DNA of 7,462 bases from JBFHRB01 sp041591915 (GTDB taxonomy: Bacteria > Actinomycetota > Nitriliruptoria > Nitriliruptorales > Nitriliruptoraceae). Below the pieces are notes generated by a model. That model was not told the DNA's origin and did no database searches. It worked only from the letters and a program-made list of their open reading frames with translations. The stretch's first letter is position 1, and the number at the start of each line of letters is the position of its first letter. This document shows positions 6,861 to 7,462 of this stretch, one piece after another. The DNA is taken from assembly GCA_041591915.1 (NCBI GenBank), contig JBFHRB010000168.1:1-7462 (forward strand), written 5' to 3'. Made by a program: the position numbers and the translations under genes.

Positions 6861-7462
6861 GGCCAAGGTCCCGGTGCGAGACGTTGACCGGGACGTCCTT
6901 GGTGTCGCGCAACCATTCACCGATGAGCTCCGACAGGAACACCGACCGGTGCTTGCCGCCGGTGCAGCCGATGGCGATCGTCAGGTAGCGCTTGCCCTCC
7001 TCCTGGTAGCCCGGGAGCGTGGTGTCGAGCAGTGCCTTGAACCGCTCGACGAAGTCCTCGGTCGCGGGCTGGCTCCGCACGTACTCCTGGACCGGCTCCT
7101 CGAGCCCGGTGTGCCCGCGCAGTTCGGGCACCCAGTGCGGGTTCGGCAGGAAGCGGACGTCCATCACGATCTCGGCCCCCTTCGGCGGGCCGTACTTGAA
7201 GCCGAACGACGTGACGTTGACGCGCATGGCTGCGGTCTCGGCCGACCCGAAGGACGCGATGATGCGATCCCGGAGCTCGTGGACGTAGAGGTCGCTCGTG
7301 TCGATGACGAGGTCGGCCCAGCCGCGCAGGTCGTGCAGCAGCTCGCGCTCGCGGTCGATGCCGACCGTGACCCCGTCCTCACCTCCGAGCGGGTGCCGGC
7401 GGCGGGTGGCGCTGAACCGCGCACGCAGGGACTCGCCGTCGGCTTCCAGGAACAGGACCCGG
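6853..7462 (-). CDS. rapZ: RapZ/YvcJ nucleotide-binding protein, 5' end beyond the window
   Basis: RapZ (YvcJ) is a P-loop protein. In E. coli it is an RNA adaptor that controls GlmS through small RNAs; in Gram-positives YvcJ binds and hydrolyses nucleotides, and its target is less clear. The frame is open from the window edge at 7462 to the TGA at 6853, giving 202 visible residues of the usual 285-300. The Walker A loop and first ~90 residues are missing. Visible signatures: VLFLEADGESLRARF at the edge, TRRRHPL, LRGWADLVIDTSDLYVHELR (around 7336-7271), MRVNVTSFGFKYGPP (from 7227), DVRFLPNPHWVPELRG, the C-terminal-domain motif GKRYLTIAIGCTGGKHRSV, and HRDLGRE at the end. The internal ATG at 7227 is not the start, since conserved RapZ sequence continues upstream of it. 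The 8 nt overlap with yvcK indicates coupled expression. Confidence 0.95.
   Translation of the reverse strand, partial: RVLFLEADGESLRARFSATRRRHPLGGEDGVTVGIDRERELLHDLRGWADLVIDTSDLYVHELRDRIIASFGSAETAAMRVNVTSFGFKYGPPKGAEIVMDVRFLPNPHWVPELRGHTGLEEPVQEYVRSQPATEDFVERFKALLDTTLPGYQEEGKRYLTIAIGCTGGKHRSVFLSELIGEWLRDTKDVPVNVSHRDLGRE

Noticed and set aside
5700..6887. Plus-strand open frame opposite yvcK and the start of whiA
   Set aside because: Its residues are the antisense shadow of conserved YvcK codons; it runs across the whiA-yvcK boundary with no family features.

Overview
The window is GC-rich and all recognisable genes lie on the minus strand. The order and sequence of the genes point to a high-GC Gram-positive bacterium (Actinomycetota). 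WhiA, YvcK and RapZ sit directly upstream of glyceraldehyde-3-phosphate dehydrogenase and phosphoglycerate kinase, an arrangement typical of that phylum. The very acidic substrate-binding lipoprotein would fit a saline or alkaline habitat, for example a Nitriliruptoria-like lineage, but that placement is a guess.

In transcription order (high to low coordinates) the window opens inside rapZ, whose N-terminal P-loop lies beyond base 7462. It continues through yvcK (start overlaps the rapZ stop by 8 nt), whiA (13 nt gap), an unnamed four-helix membrane protein gene (79 nt gap), gap (55 nt gap) and pgk (13 nt gap). This looks like one largely co-oriented operon. It links a nucleotide-binding regulator of cell-envelope metabolism (RapZ), a central-carbon/cell-wall control protein (YvcK), a developmental or division regulator (WhiA) and two consecutive enzymes of lower glycolysis. 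The tpiA gene that often follows pgk in this cluster is not present here.

After a 224 nt spacer the last gene encodes an extracellular family-5 (oligopeptide-type) substrate-binding lipoprotein. It has a strong Shine-Dalgarno and a plausible promoter of its own. A near-palindrome sits at the predicted transcription start, with an extra half-site upstream of the -35 box, so it is probably a separately controlled unit. Its permease and ATPase partners are not in the window.

The most interesting item is the small membrane protein between whiA and gap. It is built from two copies of a two-helix unit, each carrying a QxxHxLEH motif in one helix and an HxxxNA motif in the next. This gives a two-fold pseudosymmetric set of intramembrane His/Glu/Asn residues that suggests metal or haem binding. 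I do not recognise a named family. No RNA genes, mobile elements or CRISPR arrays are visible, and bases 1-41 hold nothing I can identify.
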